NCBI GenBank assembly: GCA_963765705.1
Contig: CAVXXJ010000002.1
Location: forward strand, 62,001-126,000
DNA from: Gaiellasilicea sp963765705
GTDB lineage: Bacteria > Actinomycetota > Thermoleophilia > Gaiellales > Gaiellaceae
Direction of reading: 5' to 3'
Length of the DNA stretch: 64,000 bases
A program made the position numbers and the translations under genes. Positions within the stretch are counted from its first letter, which is position 1. Each line of letters opens with the position of its first letter. The notes beneath the pieces are model-generated. The model worked only from the letters and a program-made list of their open reading frames with translations, did not search any database and had not been told where the DNA came from. Below are positions 53,265 through 61,524 of the stretch, in pieces.

Positions 53265-54362
53265 CTACATGCAGTTCTTGAGTGCCTGAGCCTCCGGTAG
53301 GCCTTCGAGCTTCTTCAGCGTGTTGTTCTCGATCTGACGGATCCGCTCGCGCGTGACGCCGAAGGCGCGTCCGACCTCCTCCAGCGTGTAGGGCTGCGCG
53401 CCGGAGAGCCCGAAGCGGAGCTCGATCACCTTGCGCTCGCGCTCCGGCAGCGCCATCAGCGCATGCTCGACGTCCTCACGACGCAGCGACAGCGAGGCGG
53501 TGTCGAACGGTGACTCGGCCGAGTCGTCCGGCACGAAGTCGCCGAGCGAGCTCTCCTCTTCCTCGCCGATCGGCTTCTCGAGCGACACCGGGAGCTGCGC
53601 CATCCGCAGGATCTCGCGCACCTCGTCCGTCGTGATCTCGAGCTCCTCGGCGATCTCGTCCGGGCGCGGCTCGCGGCCGAGCCGCTGCACGAGCTGGCGC
53701 TCGATGTGCACGACCTTGTTCAGCTTCTCGACCATGTGAACGGGGATCCGGATCGTGCGCGCCTTGTCCGCGATCGCGCGGGTCACGGCCTGGCGGATCC
53801 ACCAGGTGGCGTACGTGGAGAACTTGAAGCCCTTGCGGTAGTCGAACTTCTCGACGGCGCGGATCAGCCCGAGCGACCCTTCCTGGATCAGGTCGAGGAA
53901 CGAGAGGCCGCGGCCGAGGTAGCCCTTCGCGATCGAGACGACGAGGCGCAGGTTGGCCTCGACCATCTGCGTCTTCGCCGACATGTCGCCCCGCTCGATC
54001 CGCTTCGCGAGGTAGATCTCCTGGTCGGCGGTCAGCAGCGGCACCTTGCCGATCTCGCGCAGGTAGAGCCGCAGCGAGTCGAGCGACGGCTCGACGGTCA
54101 AGTCGAGCTTCGGCGCCGACTTCTCGTCCTCGGCGAGCGCGGGCTGCTCGTGGGGCGGCGACTTGTACTGCTCGCCTTCGACGAGCTCGATCGAATGGTC
54201 GATCAGGTAGGTGTAGAAGTCTTCGACCTGCTCCTTCGTCAGATCGACCTCCTCGAGACCGGCCACGATCTCGTCGTACGTGAGGAACCCTTTCTCTTGC
54301 CCGTTCTGGACGAGCTTCTGGAGCTCCTCTACCTCAGGAAGTGCGATATCGACGGTGAGCAT
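53265..54362 (-). CDS. rpoD: Primary RNA polymerase sigma factor (sigma-70/RpoD type)
   Basis: 365 aa. A short region 1.1 (residues 1-85), region 1.2 SLRLYLREIGKVPLLTADQEIYLAKRIE, region 2 NLRLVVSIAKGYLGRGLSFLDLIQEGSLGLIRAVEKFDYRKGFKFSTYATWWIRQAV (core and -10 binding), region 3 HMVEKLNKVVHIERQL, and region 4 HTH LEEVGRAFGVTRERIRQIENNTLKKL. Group 1 by its complete region 2.4; a group 2 paralogue is possible. ATG 54362. Its presence fits the TTGACA/TANNNT promoters seen in the window. Confidence 0.93.
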   Translation of the reverse strand: MLTVDIALPEVEELQKLVQNGQEKGFLTYDEIVAGLEEVDLTKEQVEDFYTYLIDHSIELVEGEQYKSPPHEQPALAEDEKSAPKLDLTVEPSLDSLRLYLREIGKVPLLTADQEIYLAKRIERGDMSAKTQMVEANLRLVVSIAKGYLGRGLSFLDLIQEGSLGLIRAVEKFDYRKGFKFSTYATWWIRQAVTRAIADKARTIRIPVHMVEKLNKVVHIERQLVQRLGREPRPDEIAEELEITTDEVREILRMAQLPVSLEKPIGEEEESSLGDFVPDDSAESPFDTASLSLRREDVEHALMALPERERKVIELRFGLSGAQPYTLEEVGRAFGVTRERIRQIENNTLKKLEGLPEAQALKNCM

Positions 54363-54410
54363 GGGCCTCGCTTTCCTTGTGGCGGGACAGGGGGCTGGGA
54401 CCAGCCAACC

Positions 54411-54439
54411 AAACGAAAAGCCGGAAGCGGGCTCCGGCT
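54411..54439 (-). terminator. Intrinsic terminator of the asparaginase gene
   Basis: On the minus strand: AGCCGGA, loop GCCCGCT, TCCGGCT followed by TTTCGTTT. A 7-bp GC-rich stem with a T-rich tail, 58 bases after the asparaginase stop and before the sigma-factor gene. One of the few textbook terminators in this window. Confidence 0.75.
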
Positions 54440-54496
54440 CATGACCATCGAGCTTCCGATCCTACAACGAACCGGGCCGGATCGGCCACTGGAATT

Positions 54497-55372
54497 TCAC
54501 GGCTGCACCACCACTTCGCCGACGATCTCCCCGAGCGAGTTCTCCAGGGGCTCGATGCCGAGCTCGCCCGTCTCGAACCCCAGGCGCCGGAGCAGCTCGG
54601 CGAGCGCCGGACGCATCGCCCGCATGCTGCCGTCCTCGATCTTCAGCGCGATCCCGAGCCCACCCGGCCCCGACGCGCAGAGGAGGCCTTCGGCGCCGCC
54701 CTTCGCAGTCCACCCGTCCAGCTCGCGCATCAGGAGGCTGTCCGCCGCGATCGGGCCGCGGATCAGCTCCGGGTGCGCCCGCATCGCCGCGGCCACGCGG
54801 GCGCCGCCGTCGACCAGCTCGAGCCGGCCGAACATGAGCGCCATCCGCTCGAGCGGCAGCGCGAACGTCGGCACGCCGCAGCCGTCGACGGCCGTCGGGA
54901 TCTCGTCCGGGTCGACGTCCGCCGCGACCGCGACCTCGTGCAGGCAGCCGTGCTGGACCGGGTGCGTCGCGAGCCGGTACCCGCCGCTCGCCCACCCCAT
55001 CGTCCGGCAGAGCGCGAGCATCCCCGCGTGCTTGCCGGAGCAGTTGTGCTGCAGCGGCGTCGGTTCCGCCCCGCACTCGAGCTCATCCTCTTGCGCGGGC
55101 GCTTTCGCGAGCAGACTGCGCACGGCGTCGAGCTGCTCGGGCGAGGCGAGGTGCGACGCCGAGGCGATCGCCATCTCCTCGGTCGTCAGGTCGTCGCGAG
55201 CGCGGACGAGCGGCAGCGCCTGAAACGGCTTCGCCGACGAGCGGAGGAAGGCGACACGCTCGGCGTCCCCCGCCTGCTCGATGACCACGGCGTCGCGGAC
55301 GGCGACCGCGTGCACGCGATGGGTGGCTTCGACGACCTGGCCACGGCGCACGACGACGGTGATCGGGTCCAC
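54497..55372 (-). CDS. L-asparaginase II-type (thermolabile family) hydrolase
   Basis: About 291 aa from GTG 55372 (VDPITVVVRRGQVVEATHRV). Family marks: SSAKPFQALPLV (Ser-x-x-Lys), PLQHNCSGKHAGMLALCR, GCGVPTFALPLERMA, KGGAEGLLCA. Homologous to the Rhizobium-type asparaginase, unrelated to the classic E. coli enzymes. Releases aspartate and ammonia, which could feed glutamate synthase. The open frame continues upstream to 55531, but the GTG gives the normal family start. Confidence 0.88.
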   Translation of the reverse strand: MDPITVVVRRGQVVEATHRVHAVAVRDAVVIEQAGDAERVAFLRSSAKPFQALPLVRARDDLTTEEMAIASASHLASPEQLDAVRSLLAKAPAQEDELECGAEPTPLQHNCSGKHAGMLALCRTMGWASGGYRLATHPVQHGCLHEVAVAADVDPDEIPTAVDGCGVPTFALPLERMALMFGRLELVDGGARVAAAMRAHPELIRGPIAADSLLMRELDGWTAKGGAEGLLCASGPGGLGIALKIEDGSMRAMRPALAELLRRLGFETGELGIEPLENSLGEIVGEVVVQP

Positions 55373-55475
55373 GGCCGGCAAGCCTACGCGACCCCGTGCG
55401 ACCAATCGTCGCAAACTATCTTTGGACACCCTAAGCTCCCGCAACCAATCATCCGGAACGAAGGAGGAGAGGACG

Positions 55476-57080
55476 TTGGTCAGACGATCTGTATCGCGAG
55501 CGGTCCTGGCGTCGATCGCCGCAGGCCTCATCGCAGTCGTGCTCTATGCACCGGCAGCCACTGCGGCGACCAAGCAGGGATGCCTCCACCGCAACAACAA
55601 CCAGTACGGGAAGCTGCGCGAGTGCGTCACGCTCGAGGGAGTGCGGGCACACCAGGCCGCCTTCCAGGCGATCGCAACCGCGAACGGCGGCAACCGCGCC
55701 GCCGGGACGTCCGGGTACGACGCGAGCGTCGCCTACGTGGTCGACATGCTCGAGAAGGCCGGCTGGGACGTCGAGCTCGACCTGTTCGACTTCACGGTCC
55801 CGCAGCCCGTCCAGCAGCACACGCCGACGCCCGCCACCCACCCAGTCGGCGGCATCACGGGCAGTCCCCTGGGCACGGCGAGCAACCGGGTGGTGACCCC
55901 CATCGACATCAACCTGGTTCCGCCGCGCGCGAACACGAGCGGTTGCGACGGAGCGTTCACGGAAGCCGCGGTCGGGGCGCCACTCACCGCTCACCCAGGC
56001 GGTCCCGACGACTTCGCCGGCTTCGTCGCCGGCCGGATCGCACTGGTCCAGCGGGGCGGCTGTAGCTTCGCGCTCAAGGTCGCGAATGCTCAGACCGCCG
56101 GCGCGGCCGCGATCATCCTCTTCAACCAGGGCGACACGCCGGCCCGCAGCGTCACCCTCACCAACGTCACGGCCGTGCCGCCGGCGGGCTCGGCCTTCAC
56201 GACGATCACCATCCCGCTGGTCGGCGTGAGCTTCGCGGCCGGCGAGACGCTCTCACAGGCCGGCACGACCGCGACCGTCGCAGTCGTGAACGATCCGCAG
56301 GCCAACGTGATCGCCGAGCTCGACGGGGTGAACGACAACAACGTCGTCATGGCCGGAGCTCATCTCGACTCCGTCCAGGCAGGGCCCGGGATCAACGACA
56401 ACGGCTCCGGCTCGGCGGCACTGCTCGAGACGGCGCGGATGCTCGGGAACAACAAGCCCCAGAACACGCTTCGCTTCGCGTGGTGGGGCGGCGAGGAGTC
56501 GGGGCTGGTCGGGTCGACGGCGTACGTCAACGGCCTTTCCGCCGCCGAGCTCGACCGGATCGCGATGTACATGAACTACGACATGGTCGGCTCGCCGAAC
56601 TACATCCAGATGGTGTACGACGCGAACCAGTCGTCGTTCCCCGCGCCGGCAGGTGTGCCGATCCCGCCCGGCTCGGAGGCGATCGAGAACTTCTACGAGC
56701 GGTACTACACGGGGATCGACGAACCGTACGACGACGCCCAGTTCTCCGGGCGGAGCGACTACCAGGCGTTCATCGCGAACGGCATCCCGTCCGGTGGCCT
56801 CTTCACCGGTGCGGAGGTCATCAAGACCGCGGAGCAGCAGTCGATCTGGGGCGGCACGACCGGCGCCGCCTTCGACCCCTGCTACCACGCCGCGTGCGAC
56901 TCGTACCTGAACTTCAACGCGCACGCGCTCGAGGTGAACAGCGACCTGATCGCCATGGCCGCACTGACCTTCGCCTACTCGACCGAGTCGGTGAACGGCG
57001 TCAAGGGGACTTCCGTCCCCGGCAAGTCGAAGATCAAGCTGCCGGCGCCGGCAGGGCCGCGCGGGACGTTCGTTCCGTAG
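55476..57080 (+). CDS. Exported M28 aminopeptidase with PA domain
   Basis: 534 aa from TTG 55476 (AAGGAGGA seven bases before). Signal peptide ending APAATAATKQG. A PA insert (GAPLTAHPGGPDDFAGFVAGRIALVQRGGCSFALKVANAQTAGAAAIILFNQ, about 165-220). Zinc ligands: GAHLDSVQAGPGINDNGSGSAALL (His, Asp), WWGGEESGLVGSTAYV (Glu), MNYDMVGSPN (Asp), DPCYHAACDS (His). All dinuclear-zinc ligands are present, so it should be active. Most similar by pattern to Streptomyces-type aminopeptidases. Likely secreted peptide scavenging. Confidence 0.92.
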   Translation: MVRRSVSRAVLASIAAGLIAVVLYAPAATAATKQGCLHRNNNQYGKLRECVTLEGVRAHQAAFQAIATANGGNRAAGTSGYDASVAYVVDMLEKAGWDVELDLFDFTVPQPVQQHTPTPATHPVGGITGSPLGTASNRVVTPIDINLVPPRANTSGCDGAFTEAAVGAPLTAHPGGPDDFAGFVAGRIALVQRGGCSFALKVANAQTAGAAAIILFNQGDTPARSVTLTNVTAVPPAGSAFTTITIPLVGVSFAAGETLSQAGTTATVAVVNDPQANVIAELDGVNDNNVVMAGAHLDSVQAGPGINDNGSGSAALLETARMLGNNKPQNTLRFAWWGGEESGLVGSTAYVNGLSAAELDRIAMYMNYDMVGSPNYIQMVYDANQSSFPAPAGVPIPPGSEAIENFYERYYTGIDEPYDDAQFSGRSDYQAFIANGIPSGGLFTGAEVIKTAEQQSIWGGTTGAAFDPCYHAACDSYLNFNAHALEVNSDLIAMAALTFAYSTESVNGVKGTSVPGKSKIKLPAPAGPRGTFVP

Positions 57081-57095
57081 ACGGCGCTTGACTCC

Positions 57096-57127
57096 GAGGG
57101 CCGGCGGTGGTTGCACCGCCGGCCCTC
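57096..57127. terminator. 14-bp hairpin downstream of the M28 peptidase
   Basis: GAGGGCCGGCGGTG, loop GTTG, CACCGCCGGCCCTC: a perfect 14-bp stem. It ends 5 bases before the -35 box of the next gene and so insulates the regulator promoter. Followed by ACCCTTTG, a weak T-tract. Confidence 0.7.
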
Positions 57128-57132
57128 ACCCT

Positions 57133-57180
57133 TTGACAAATGGGCGACTATTGCCGTATGGTCGGGAATAGTGGCCCATT
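57133..57180 (+). promoter_or_regulatory. ArsR-type autoregulatory promoter/operator
   Basis: TTGACA (57133-57138), 18-base spacer, TATGGT (57157-57162). A long interrupted palindrome surrounds it: AATGGGCGACTATT (57139-57152) and AATAGTGGCCCATT (57167-57180), 13 of 14 bases complementary, 14 bases apart, with the -10 box in the centre. The right arm covers the GTG start at 57171, so the transcript would be nearly leaderless. Confidence 0.75.
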
Positions 57181-57719
57181 CGGCACAAACCCTCGACTAT
57201 GAGGCGGCCGACACGCTCGTCGTCTCCGAGCCGGCGCAGCTGCGTGCGCTGTGCGACGACGTGCGTGGCCGCATCGTGGCGCTCCTGCGTGAGCGAGCGG
57301 CGTCCGCGAGCGAGCTCGGCGGGCTGCTCGACATGCCGAAGGGGACGGTCGGCCACCACCTGAAGGTGCTCGAGCGAGCCGGCCTCGTCCATGTCGTGCG
57401 CACCCGGCGCGTCCGTGCCGTGACGGAGAAGTACTACGGGCGCGTCGCGCGGCTCTTCCTCTACCAGAGCGGGGACGAGAGCGACGACGAGCTCGTGCAC
57501 GGGATCGGAGCGATCTCGCTTCGCACGGCCGCCGTGGAGGTTGCGGCAGCTCCGGAAATCGCCATGCACGCTCTGCTGCGCGTCCGGCTGGACGCCGCCG
57601 ACGTCAAGCGTTTCAACCGTCGGCTCGACAAGCTCGTGGACGACGTGCGGGCGGCCGAGACGTCCGGCGGCGAGCCCTGGGGCCTCGCCGCGGCGTTCTA
57701 CCGGGCGGAGCAGCGCTGA
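57171..57719 (+). CDS. ArsR-type winged-helix regulator
   Basis: 182 aa from GTG 57171. Winged helix: EPAQLRALCDDVRGRIVALLRERAASASELGGLLDMPKGTVGHHLKVLERAGLVHVVRTRRVRAVTEKYYGR (about 20-92). No metal-binding CxC set; the C-terminal 90 residues are a helical effector part (AAPEIAMHALLRVRLDAADVKRFNRRLDKLVDDV). Overlaps the MFS gene by one base. It should repress the operon through the palindrome on its own promoter. Confidence 0.88.
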   Translation: MAHSAQTLDYEAADTLVVSEPAQLRALCDDVRGRIVALLRERAASASELGGLLDMPKGTVGHHLKVLERAGLVHVVRTRRVRAVTEKYYGRVARLFLYQSGDESDDELVHGIGAISLRTAAVEVAAAPEIAMHALLRVRLDAADVKRFNRRLDKLVDDVRAAETSGGEPWGLAAAFYRAEQR

Positions 57720-59047
57720 TGCGCAGGCTCGTTCCGGGTGGCCTCTTGCGGCACGGCGACTTCCGCAAGCTCTGGGCCGCGGAGACGATCAGCGTCTTCG
57801 GCTCCCAGTTCACGGGGCTCGCCCTGCCGCTCGTCGCCGTGCTGCTTCTCGATGCGAGCACGTTCGCGGTCTCCGCGCTCGTGGTGATCGAGTTCCTGCC
57901 GTTCATCCTCTTCGCGATCCCCGCGGGCGTCTGGGTGGATCGGATGAGACGGAAGCCGATCCTGGTCGTCGGCGACCTCGCCCGGGCGGCGGTGCTCGGA
58001 TCGCTTCCGCTCGCCTACGTCTTCGACGTGCTGACGCTCGGCCACGTCTACGTGGTCGGCTTCCTCGTCGGCGTGTGCACCGTCTTCTTCGACGTCGCGT
58101 ACCAGTCGTACTTGCCTTCCCTCGTCGATCGCAGCCAGCTCGTCGAAGGCAACTCGAAGCTCGAGATCAGCCGCTCGACGTCACAGCTCGCAGGCCCGGG
58201 CTCGGCGGGAGTGATCGTCTCGGCGCTCGGTGCGCCCGTCGCGATCCTGCTCGACGCGATCAGCTTCTTCGTCTCGGCGCTCTTCCTCTTCTCGATCCGG
58301 AAGACCGAGGCGCTGCCGGAGCGCCAGGAGCACGCGGCGCGTCCCCGCATGCTCGCGGACGCCCGCGAAGGATTCGGGTTCGTGCTCCGCAACCGCTACC
58401 TGCGCGCGATCTCGATCTGCACGGCCTCGTCGAACTTCTTCTGGAGCATGGGCGGCGCGATCCTCGTCGTCTACGCGGTGCGCGAGCTCGACATGTCGGC
58501 CGCCGCGATCGGGCTGGCCTTCTCGCTCGGCAACGCCGGACCGCTGCTCGCCGCGTTCACGACCAACAAGATTTCGGGCCGGCTCGGCATCGGCCCGACG
58601 ATCCTCTGGACGTCTGTGCTCTTCTCGGCCGCAATGCTGCCGGTGCCATTGGCGACGAAGTCGAACCCCGTCCCGTTCCTGGTCGTGTCGGCGGTCGTCG
58701 GCGGCTTCGCGGCGGTCGCCTACAACATCACGCAGGTCAGCTTCCGGCAGGCGATCTGCCCCGAGCGCATGCAGGGCCGGATGAACGCCGTGATCCGCTT
58801 CATGGTCTGGGGCACGATGCCCGTCGGCGCGCTCCTCGGGGGCGCGCTCGGAACCTGGTTCGGCCTGCGCACGGCCCTCTGGGTGGCTGCGCTCGGCGCG
58901 CTGCTCACGTTCCTGCCGATCCTCCTCTCGCCGGTGCCCAGGCTGCGCGAGGTGCCCGAGCCCGGCGACGACCCCCTGCCGTCCGAGGCCGAGGCTGCGG
59001 GCGGGCTGATGGCTGCACCTGCTGCGATGCCGCCCACAGCCGACTGA
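57719..59047 (+). CDS. MFS transporter (drug/enterobactin-exporter-like)
   Basis: 442 aa, 12 membrane segments. FRKLWAAETISVFGSQFTGLALPLVAVLLL at the start, the loop 2-3 motif GVWVDRMRRKPILVVGDLARA, and VAYQSYLPSLVDRSQLVEGNSKLEISRSTSQLAGPGSAG, typical of TMR/MFS_3 exporters. A soluble Ala/Pro/Glu-rich tail ends it. Co-transcribed with the ArsR regulator, so its substrate is probably the ligand of that regulator. Confidence 0.9.
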   Translation: MRRLVPGGLLRHGDFRKLWAAETISVFGSQFTGLALPLVAVLLLDASTFAVSALVVIEFLPFILFAIPAGVWVDRMRRKPILVVGDLARAAVLGSLPLAYVFDVLTLGHVYVVGFLVGVCTVFFDVAYQSYLPSLVDRSQLVEGNSKLEISRSTSQLAGPGSAGVIVSALGAPVAILLDAISFFVSALFLFSIRKTEALPERQEHAARPRMLADAREGFGFVLRNRYLRAISICTASSNFFWSMGGAILVVYAVRELDMSAAAIGLAFSLGNAGPLLAAFTTNKISGRLGIGPTILWTSVLFSAAMLPVPLATKSNPVPFLVVSAVVGGFAAVAYNITQVSFRQAICPERMQGRMNAVIRFMVWGTMPVGALLGGALGTWFGLRTALWVAALGALLTFLPILLSPVPRLREVPEPGDDPLPSEAEAAGGLMAAPAAMPPTAD

Positions 59048-59074
59048 CGCCTCCGCCGCGATACCGTTCGGGAC

Positions 59075-59902
59075 ATGCCCGAGCTACCCGAGGTCGAGGC
59101 GTGGGTCCGTGAGCTGGCGCCGCTCGTGTCGGCATCGCCGGTCCTGCAGGCAGGGCCCGCGCACATCGCGACGCTGAAGACGTTCGACCCGCCGTTGCGG
59201 GAGCTCGAGGGCCGGCGCTTCGACGGTGCCCACCGCCGGGGCAAGTGGCTGCTCTTCCCGACCGACGACGGCGAGTTGCAGCTGCGCATCCACCTGATGA
59301 GCGCCGGCCGGATTCGCCACCTTGCGTCCGGGGCGAAGGGCCCGAAGAAGCCGGCGTTCCGGCTTCGCTTCGCGAACGGCGGGGAGCTCGTGCTCACCGA
59401 GGCCGGCCCGAAGAAACGGGCCGGCGTGTGGCTCGAGTCGCCGGAGCAGACCGAGGCCGAGCTCGCGCACATCGGGCCCGAAGCACTGGGGCTCGGCGCC
59501 GAGCGGCTGCGGGTGATCCTCGCCGGCGACAACCGACGGCTTCACTCGCTGCTCCGAGACCAACGGGCGCTCGCCGGGATCGGCCGCGCACACGCCAACG
59601 AGGTACTCAACCGTGCGCAGCTCTCACCGTTCGCGCTCTCCTCCAAGCTTTCCGACGAGGAGGTCGAGCGGCTTGCGACCGCGATCGACGAAGACCTCGC
59701 TCGCGCGCTCCAGCTGCGGGAGCAAGGGAAGGGCGACAAGCAGGTGTACCTCGTCCACCGGCGGCTCGGCGAGCCGTGCCCGCGCTGCGGCGACCCGCTC
59801 CGGCAGGTCGACTACGAGGAGCACACGGTCTTCTACTGCGCGACCTGCCAGACCGGGGGCCGCGTGCTGAAGGACCGGAGGATGTCGCGGCTGTTGCGGT
59901 AG
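59075..59902 (+). CDS. Fpg/Nei-family DNA glycosylase
   Basis: 275 aa. N-terminal PELPEVEAWVRELAPL (catalytic Pro2 and Glu), the H2TH region LAGIGRAHANEVLNRAQLSPF, and the zinc finger EPCPRCGDPLRQVDYEEHTVFYCATCQTGGRVLKDRRMSRL. All catalytic parts are present. The central beta part is shorter and Lys-rich (SGAKGPKKPAFRLRFANGG), so it may be a Nei2/actinobacterial subtype rather than canonical MutM. Repairs oxidised bases. Confidence 0.92.
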   Translation: MPELPEVEAWVRELAPLVSASPVLQAGPAHIATLKTFDPPLRELEGRRFDGAHRRGKWLLFPTDDGELQLRIHLMSAGRIRHLASGAKGPKKPAFRLRFANGGELVLTEAGPKKRAGVWLESPEQTEAELAHIGPEALGLGAERLRVILAGDNRRLHSLLRDQRALAGIGRAHANEVLNRAQLSPFALSSKLSDEEVERLATAIDEDLARALQLREQGKGDKQVYLVHRRLGEPCPRCGDPLRQVDYEEHTVFYCATCQTGGRVLKDRRMSRLLR

Positions 59903-59919
59903 GTCGCGACGATCGGGGC

Positions 59920-60468
59920 TCAGGTCGGCAAGACGACGGTCAGACGCTCGCCCTCGAGCGTCACCTCGGCACCGAGCGCAGGCAGTAGCCGCATCGCGAC
60001 GGCGGCGCCGAGATCCTTCTGCTCCTCCCCGAGCACGACCGGAGCCGCGGCGGCGACCACGGGCTCGATCGAGATGCGCGCCCCGTCGACAGACGTCGAG
60101 ACCTCGACGCCGCCGTGGCGCGCGGCCGCCCGCGCGAGCGAGCCGAGCGCCGTCTTGACCGCGTCCGGATCGACGTTGACCGTCGCACCCGTTCCGGACG
60201 CGCCCTCGGGCGCGAGCTCGAGCGAGTCGGCCTCGCGCAGCATCGGCGCGTAGCGGCCACCCTCGATCCGCGCCGCGAGCGAGACGAGGTCGAGCAGCTC
60301 GACCAGCTCGTCGGAGGCGGCGCCGATCAGGCCGAGATAGCGCGCCGTTTTCTCGGGCTCGAGCTCCTCGGTCCGGAGCAGCGTCTTCGCGAAGCCAGAA
60401 ACGGTCGCGAGCGGCGTGCGGAGGTCATGGCAGGCAAGCGAGACCAGGCTGGGAAAGTCGGCTGCCAC
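59920..60468 (-). CDS. Histidine-kinase-like protein: phosphoacceptor domain plus degenerate ATPase
   Basis: 182 aa, no membrane or sensor domain. SLVSLACHDLRTPLATVSGFAKTLLRTEELEPEKTARYLGLIGAASDELVELLDLVSLAARIEGG is a HisKA dimerisation domain with the phosphoacceptor His at about residue 14. The rest has the shape of the ATPase domain, but the N box (DPDAVKTALGSLARAAARHGG) has lost its Asn residues, and no G1/G2 glycine boxes are seen. It could be a phosphotransferase similar in layout to ChpT/Spo0B, or a remnant. No response regulator is adjacent. Confidence 0.7.
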   Translation of the reverse strand: MAADFPSLVSLACHDLRTPLATVSGFAKTLLRTEELEPEKTARYLGLIGAASDELVELLDLVSLAARIEGGRYAPMLREADSLELAPEGASGTGATVNVDPDAVKTALGSLARAAARHGGVEVSTSVDGARISIEPVVAAAAPVVLGEEQKDLGAAVAMRLLPALGAEVTLEGERLTVVLPT

Positions 60469-60489
60469 GGCGCTGCTAGCGTAACCCGC

Positions 60490-61458
60490 ATGGCGGAGAT
60501 CTCAAGCGCGACTCCCGATCTCCAGGCGTCGAGCCCGGAGGTGCGGCTCTCGCTCACACGCGCGGGCGTGACCGGCGTGCAGAAGGCCGTTCGCGTGCGG
60601 CATGAAGGGCGCGAGACCGTGATGGCGGCCGAGATCGAGTGCACCGTCGATCTCGCGCACGAGCAGAAGGGCGTCCACATGTCGCGCTTCCCGGAGCTGT
60701 TCGAGGAGGCGATCGAGGCCGTCGTCGGCAGCGAGGCGCTTCACGTGGAGTTGCTCGCCGAGCACATCGCCCGGCACATCGTCGGCCGCCAGAGCGCGCT
60801 CCGGGCCGAAGCCCGGATCACCGCCCGCTGGCCCGTGCGGCGCACGACGCCCGTCAGCAAGCTGTCGACGCAGGAGATGGTCTCGCTGATCGGCATCGCC
60901 GCGGCCACGACGAAGCGCGTCCGGCGGATCGTCGGCGTCGAGGCGACGGGGATCAACGCGTGCCCGTGCGCGCAAGGGCTCGTGCGCGGTCGCGCCGCCG
61001 AGCGTCTGGCCGAAGCCGGATACGAGGATGTCGAGCGGATCCTCGATCTCGTCCCGCTGGCGACGCACAACCAGCGAGGCAAGGGAACGCTCTTCGTCGG
61101 GACCGAACGGCAGCTCGACGCCAACGATCTCGTCGCGATCGTCCAGAGCTCGATGAGCGCCCCGATCTACGAGCTGCTGAAGCGGCCCGACGAGCTGTTC
61201 GTCGTCGAGCACGCCCACCTGCAGCCGCGGTTCGTCGAGGACTCGGTGCGACTCTCGCTCAGAGGCGCGCTCGACGCCTTGCCCGATCTCGCGGACGGCG
61301 ACTTTCTCTACGCGCGCCAGGTCAACTTCGAGACGATCCACGCCCACGACGTCCTCGCGGAGCGCGAGGGCACGGTCGGAGAGCTGCGCGGCGAGCTCGA
61401 CTCCGGCGAGCCGACCGAGCGCCACACCTCGCTCGCCGACTGGCTCAGCGCCGCCTGA
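60490..61458 (+). CDS. folE2: GTP cyclohydrolase IB (FolE2/MptA family)
   Basis: First step of pterin synthesis, metal-dependent but Zn-independent type. 322 aa. VRLSLTRAGVTGVQKAVRV, AEIECTVDLAHEQKGVHMSRFPE, and the catalytic Cys in GVEATGINACPCAQGLVRG; VPLATHNQRGKGTLFVG; then HAHLQPRFVEDSVR. Divergent from the kinase-like gene, 21 bases apart. A pterin-reductase-like SDR lies 2 kb downstream. Confidence 0.9.
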   Translation: MAEISSATPDLQASSPEVRLSLTRAGVTGVQKAVRVRHEGRETVMAAEIECTVDLAHEQKGVHMSRFPELFEEAIEAVVGSEALHVELLAEHIARHIVGRQSALRAEARITARWPVRRTTPVSKLSTQEMVSLIGIAAATTKRVRRIVGVEATGINACPCAQGLVRGRAAERLAEAGYEDVERILDLVPLATHNQRGKGTLFVGTERQLDANDLVAIVQSSMSAPIYELLKRPDELFVVEHAHLQPRFVEDSVRLSLRGALDALPDLADGDFLYARQVNFETIHAHDVLAEREGTVGELRGELDSGEPTERHTSLADWLSAA

Positions 61459-61485
61459 AACCGAACGCAGGTTCAGCGGCACTAA

Positions 61486-61511
61486 CCAGGGACAGTCCCT
61501 GGGACATGTCC
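61486..61511. terminator. Two abutting palindromes between convergent folE2 and plsY
   Basis: CCAGGGA-CAG-TCCCTGG (61486-61502) is followed directly by GGACATGTCC (61502-61511). The only sequence between the two stop codons is 66 bases. The elements share GGGAC units. A bidirectional terminator is likely; the repeated units suggest a dispersed element, but no second copy is in the window. Confidence 0.5.
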
Positions 61512-61524
61512 GTTTCGGCCCGCG

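Noticed and set aside
57153..57166. The centre of the ArsR palindrome as a second operator
   Set aside because: It contains only the -10 box and shows no symmetry of its own.
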